Assembly: GCA_020148085.1 (NCBI GenBank)
Contig: JAHCRD010000030.1
Coordinates: forward strand, 1-6,506
DNA from: Patescibacteria group bacterium
GTDB taxonomy: Bacteria; Patescibacteriota; Minisyncoccia; Minisyncoccales; CG1-02-41-26
DNA: 6,506 nucleotides
Direction of reading: 5' to 3'
This document shows, piece after piece, positions 4,133-6,506 of this stretch. The translations under genes and the position numbers were made by a program. The notes beneath the pieces were generated by a model. The model was not told where the DNA came from. It worked only from the letters and a program-made list of their open reading frames with translations, and did not search any database. Each line of letters opens with the position of its first letter. The first letter of the stretch is position 1.

Positions 4133-4748
4133 GGCTTTAGTAGATTCTTTAATTGAGGGTAGTTGGTTGAAAACCTCAAGGATTATTGTAGCCTTTAGAA
4201 AAATTAAAAGGGTTGATTTTATGCCAGATGATATGAAAGACTTGGCTGAATTGAATGAAGCCTTACCGATTGGTTGTGGCCAAACAATTTCTCAACCCTT
4301 GGTGGTAGCTTTTATGCTTGAACTTCTGGCTCCTGAGCCAGGAGATAAAATTTTAGATGTTGGTTCAGGAAGTGGTTGGACAACGGCTCTTTTAGCTGAA
4401 ATTGTTGGCGAAAACGGAAAAATTATTGCCATAGACATAATTCCAGAACTGGTAGAATTTGGCAAAAAGAATGTTTTAAAGTACAATTTTATAGAGAAGG
4501 GGACTGGCCAATTCATTTGTGCTGATGGCTCCAAAGGTTACAAAGAAGAGGCATCTTTTGACAAGATTTTGGCCTCAGCAAGTGCCGAAAAACTCCCTCA
4601 GGCCTGGAAAAACCAATTAAAAATCGGAGGAAGAATTGTAACCCCAATTGGCTCATCAATCTGGCTTTTTGAAAAAAAATCAGAAACTGAATTTGATTCA
4701 AAAGAATACCCTGGCTTTGCTTTTGTTCCCTTAATAAAAGGAGGGTAA
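4131..4748 (+). CDS. pcm: protein-L-isoaspartate O-methyltransferase
   Basis: Pcm methylates L-isoaspartyl residues that form by ageing of Asn and Asp, using S-adenosylmethionine, and so starts their repair in cytosolic proteins. The 205-aa product fits the family length (about 205-215 aa) and shows its signatures: LVDSLIEGSWLKTSRIIVAFRKIKR near the start, PIGCGQTISQP (46-56, substrate loop), ILDVGSGSGWTTALLAE (74-90, SAM motif I), IIAIDIIPELVE (98-109, with acidic D102), FDKILASASAEKLP (143-156) and GGRIVTPIG (166-174). The C-terminus FVPLIKGG matches the family's FVPL ending. The ATG at 4131 gives the usual N-terminus; a TTG at 4092 in frame would add 13 unmatched residues. It ends 4 bp before mltG, whose ribosome-binding site lies in its last codons. 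Confidence 0.94.
   Translation: MALVDSLIEGSWLKTSRIIVAFRKIKRVDFMPDDMKDLAELNEALPIGCGQTISQPLVVAFMLELLAPEPGDKILDVGSGSGWTTALLAEIVGENGKIIAIDIIPELVEFGKKNVLKYNFIEKGTGQFICADGSKGYKEEASFDKILASASAEKLPQAWKNQLKIGGRIVTPIGSSIWLFEKKSETEFDSKEYPGFAFVPLIKGG
4739..4744 (+). promoter_or_regulatory. strong Shine-Dalgarno site for mltG
   Basis: AGGAGG lies 8 nt before the mltG ATG (4753), inside the final codons of pcm (KGG-stop). It is the only strong anti-16S match placed before a start codon in this window; the other genes begin either in an overlap or with no recognisable site. Confidence 0.8.
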
Positions 4749-4752
4749 TATT

Positions 4753-5793
4753 ATGAGAAAATATTTATATTTTTTAATTGTAGTTTTGATTCTGGTAGTT
4801 GGAATTTGGTTTTGGCAAGGAATTTATTTGCCAAAAGAATCTGGGACCCAAACTGAAATTCCTTTTTCAATTGAAAAAGGACAGGGTCTGACAGATATTG
4901 CTTCTAATTTAGAAAAACAAGGTCTTATTAAATCCAGATTTATATTTGAATTTTATGCTCTTTTGCTAAACTCAGCCAGAAATCTTCAAGCAGGCAGGTA
5001 TAATTTGACTGCAGCAATGAATACTCCCCAGATTCTCAGCAAATTAACTCAAGGCGACACCATTAAAGAAAAGATTATCATCATCGAGGGTTGGAATTTA
5101 AGAGATATTGGCTGGTATTTTGAAGGGGAAGGAATGTTTCAGGCCGAAGAACTTTTTGAGATTGCTAGTTTTCCAGCGGTTGATTATTCAGAAGCTACCG
5201 ATTTACCTCAACCAAAAGATTTTTCTGATGAATTCGATTTTCTGAAGGAGAAACCAAAGAATATTGCTTTGGAAGGTTATCTTTTTCCTGATACTTATGA
5301 AATTGAAAAAGATGCCAAGATTGAAGAGATTATAAGAAAGATGCTTCAAAACTTTAATAAAAAAATAACCCAGGATTTACGAGAGGAGATTGCAACTCAA
5401 GAGAAAACTTTGTTTGAAATTTTAACCGTAGCTTCTTTGTTAGAGAAAGAAATAAAAAGTTATGAAGACCGACAAATTACTGCTGGCATTTTGTGGAAAA
5501 GATTGAGAACAGGCTGGCCATTGCAAGTTGATGCCACTTTGACCTATCTTACTGGCAAAGCAAGTGGAGAGCTAACCAAACAAGACCTGGAAATTGATTC
5601 TCATTACAATACTTACAGATATTACGGTTTGCCATTGGGACCAATTTGTAATCCAGGACTTGCCAGCATCAAAGCAGCGATTTATTATGAAGATAGCCCC
5701 TATTGGTTCTATTTGACAACACCTGAGGGAGAAACTATTTTTAGTAAGACACTGGAAGAACATAATATAGCAAGATTTAATTATTTAAAATAA
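4753..5793 (+). CDS. mltG: endolytic transglycosylase MltG (YceG-like)
   Basis: MltG cuts nascent peptidoglycan strands within the chain at the outer face of the cytoplasmic membrane and is thought to set strand length. The 346-aa protein (E. coli 340 aa) has one N-terminal membrane segment at about 4-22 with a short cytosolic start (MRKY), a LysM-like region at about 37-102 (FSIEKGQGLTDIASNLEKQGLIKS and LQAGRYNL), and the catalytic YceG domain. Signatures are EGYLFPDTYEI (174-184), TVASLLEKEIKS (225-236) with E231 at the position of catalytic Glu218 in E. coli, GWPLQVDATLTY (254-265) and YNTYRYYGLPLGPICNPG (285-302). Its start is well supported by the Shine-Dalgarno site at 4739. The stop overlaps the next ATG by one base (TAATG). 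Presence of this gene indicates a peptidoglycan wall. Confidence 0.95.
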   Translation: MRKYLYFLIVVLILVVGIWFWQGIYLPKESGTQTEIPFSIEKGQGLTDIASNLEKQGLIKSRFIFEFYALLLNSARNLQAGRYNLTAAMNTPQILSKLTQGDTIKEKIIIIEGWNLRDIGWYFEGEGMFQAEELFEIASFPAVDYSEATDLPQPKDFSDEFDFLKEKPKNIALEGYLFPDTYEIEKDAKIEEIIRKMLQNFNKKITQDLREEIATQEKTLFEILTVASLLEKEIKSYEDRQITAGILWKRLRTGWPLQVDATLTYLTGKASGELTKQDLEIDSHYNTYRYYGLPLGPICNPGLASIKAAIYYEDSPYWFYLTTPEGETIFSKTLEEHNIARFNYLK

Positions 5794-6341
5794 TGCCAGA
5801 AAAAGCCACTTCAAACAAAAAAATAGCAATGATCATTGCCTTTCAGGATTTTCGGGATGAGGAATATTTTATTCCTAAAAACATATTTTTAGGAGAAGGG
5901 GCGCAGGTTCAAACAGTAAGTAGTAAAAAAGGCAAAGCACTTGGAAGTTATGGGGGAGTAATAGAGGTTGATTTGACTTTGGAGGAGCTGAATATTGCTG
6001 ATTTTGATGCAATTGTTTTTGTTGGAGGAAGTGGAGCAGCAAAATATATGAATGATGAGAGATGCTGGCAGATAGCGAACCAGGTCGTTTCGGAAGGGAA
6101 GGTTTTGGGAGCAATTTGCATAGCTCCAACAATTTTAGCCAGAGCTGGAGTTTTGAAAAACAAAAAAGCTACAGTTTGGTCAAGCACTTTGGATAAATCA
6201 GCAGTTAAGATTTTAAAAGAAGAGGGAGCAAACTATCAATCTGACCCGGTAGTTGTTGATGGAAAAATTGTTACTGCTTTAGGCCCCCAAGCTGCTAGAA
6301 AATTTGCTGAAACAATTGTTAGAGTGTTGACAAACCTTTGA
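5793..6341 (+). CDS. DJ-1/PfpI-family protein
   Basis: This 182-aa protein has the DJ-1/PfpI flavodoxin-like fold: IAMIIAFQDFRDEEYFIP at the start with E24 at the position of the Glu that supports the reactive cysteine, LGSYGGVIEVDLTLEEL (50-66), DFDAIVFVGGSGAAKY (70-85) and the nucleophile elbow GAICIAPTILARAGVLKNKKAT (106-127) with C109. In PfpI-type proteases the cysteine is followed by His (CHGP); here it is Cys-Ile-Ala-Pro, so the catalytic His is missing and peptidase activity is doubtful. Members without the His include chaperone, deglycase-like and stress proteins. The N-terminal MPEKATSNKK is a short extension before the first strand. The start overlaps the mltG stop by one base and no Shine-Dalgarno site is seen, so translation probably depends on mltG. 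The exact activity cannot be assigned. Confidence 0.9.
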   Translation: MPEKATSNKKIAMIIAFQDFRDEEYFIPKNIFLGEGAQVQTVSSKKGKALGSYGGVIEVDLTLEELNIADFDAIVFVGGSGAAKYMNDERCWQIANQVVSEGKVLGAICIAPTILARAGVLKNKKATVWSSTLDKSAVKILKEEGANYQSDPVVVDGKIVTALGPQAARKFAETIVRVLTNL

Positions 6342-6354
6342 AATTGCTTATACT
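6327..6354 (+). promoter_or_regulatory. promoter for the L10 leader transcript
   Basis: A perfect TTGACA (6327-6332) is followed after 16 bp by TATACT (6349-6354). Transcription would start near 6361, about 18 nt before the structured leader. The -35 box lies within the last codons of the DJ-1/PfpI-family gene. A second TATAAT at 6364-6369 has no well-spaced -35 partner. Confidence 0.65.
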
Positions 6355-6378
6355 TAAAAAAAATATAATAAATATTAT

Positions 6379-6453
6379 CCACAGACAGCAGGCATAGTAA
6401 GTCCTGCCGAGGATTAGAAGTATTTTGCTGTCTGTGGAAAACCACAGATTTTT
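6379..6453 (+). promoter_or_regulatory. ribosomal protein L10 leader (rplJ autoregulatory RNA)
   Basis: AGACAGCAGG (6383-6392 region) and CCTGCCGAGGA (6403-6413) match, from memory, the L10-leader pattern (Rfam RF00557): a short helix GCAGG/CCTGC (6388-6392 with 6403-6407), loop CATAGTAAGT, and unpaired AGACA and CGAGGA parts that form a kink-turn. It imitates the L10 site in helix 42 of 23S rRNA, where E. coli has AGACAGCCAGG and CUGGUCGAG. In Bacillus subtilis L10(L12)4 binds this leader and causes transcription termination ahead of rplJL. Here the logic is visible: CCACAGACAGCA (6379-6390) can pair perfectly with TGCTGTCTGTGG (6426-6437) as an antiterminator. L10 binding would use up AGACAGCAGG and free CTGTGG to form the terminator at 6432-6453. 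I could not run a covariance search. Confidence 0.82.
6432..6453 (+). terminator. intrinsic terminator of the L10 leader
   Basis: CTGTGG (6432-6437) pairs with CCACAG (6442-6447) around an AAAA loop, followed by ATTTTT. The left arm is the same sequence that closes the 12-bp antiterminator helix with 6379-6384, so only one of the two structures can exist. It sits 8 nt before the ATG at 6461. Confidence 0.8.
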
Positions 6454-6460
6454 AATTTCC

Positions 6461-6506
6461 ATGCCAAAAGTCGCGGCACGCCATCGCTTCGCTCCTCTTG
6501 CACCGC
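6461..6506 (+). other. GC-rich tail after the L10 leader; start of repeat or of an unidentified ORF
   Basis: After an AT-rich leader the sequence becomes about two-thirds G+C from 6471. An ATG at 6461 opens a frame to the window end (MPKVAARHRFAPLAP), but this does not resemble the N-terminus of L10, which the leader predicts. GCGG (6473-6476) and CCGC (6503-6506) are complementary and the right half is cut off by the window edge, so this may be one arm of an inverted repeat. Nothing firmer can be said. Confidence 0.3.

Noticed and set aside
1..6506. Defence island, CRISPR array, toxin-antitoxin system, prophage or transposon
   Set aside because: No spaced direct repeats, no transposase, integrase, nuclease or capsid-like proteins. 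The winged-helix/zincin pair is reported as a candidate module, but there is no evidence that it is a toxin-antitoxin or defence system.
1..6506. Alternative genetic code with TGA as a sense codon
   Set aside because: TGA ends three genes exactly where the family length or the next start codon predicts, and no gene needs read-through.

Overview
The window looks like part of a chromosome from a small-genome bacterium of the Candidate Phyla Radiation (Patescibacteria), probably a parcubacterium-like lineage. This rests on several features: AT-rich, lysine-rich coding sequence; genes packed head to tail on one strand with gaps of 0-60 bp or short overlaps; almost no Shine-Dalgarno sites; tRNA genes without encoded CCA; compact versions of housekeeping proteins; and an AT-rich low-complexity insertion inside trmD. 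TGA is a real stop for the genes ending at 1747, 3662 and 6341, so the Gracilibacteria/Absconditabacteria code, in which TGA means glycine, is not in use. The phylum call is inference; no rRNA is present. No stretch over 300 bp lacks a gene, and every supported gene is on the + strand.

Layout. 1-998: the 3' end of a KhpA-type KH-domain gene, a strong hairpin that may be a terminator and carries a -10-like box in its loop, then trmD (tRNA m1G37 methyltransferase). 991-1428: a good promoter straddling the trmD stop, then tRNA-Tyr(GTA), tRNA-Thr(GGT), rpmG (L33) and tRNA-Trp(CCA), with only 1-3 bp between elements. 1445-2103: a 100-aa winged-helix-like protein translationally coupled to a small HExxH zincin. 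2114-2617: a nitroreductase-family flavoprotein. 2622-4070: the GTPase ychF, a 35-aa single-span membrane microprotein overlapping its stop, and a 100-aa protein with three predicted membrane segments. 4131-6341: pcm (protein repair methyltransferase), mltG (endolytic murein transglycosylase) and a DJ-1/PfpI-family protein, tightly linked. 6327-6453: a promoter followed by a structured leader RNA that I identify as a ribosomal protein L10 leader (rplJ autoregulation), with an antiterminator and a terminator that exclude each other. The last ~36 bp are GC-rich, unlike everything before, and do not look like the start of rplJ.

How the genes fit together. The first half is translation machinery and its maturation: RNA chaperone, tRNA modification, tRNAs, L33, and ribosome-associated YchF. 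The second half is protein and cell-wall maintenance, then the entry to a ribosomal protein operon. I see no defence system, CRISPR array, transposase or prophage. The points most worth following up are the L10 leader and what lies beyond it, the tRNA-rpmG-tRNA arrangement, the tRNA-Tyr elbow substitutions, the winged-helix/zincin pair and the microprotein after ychF.
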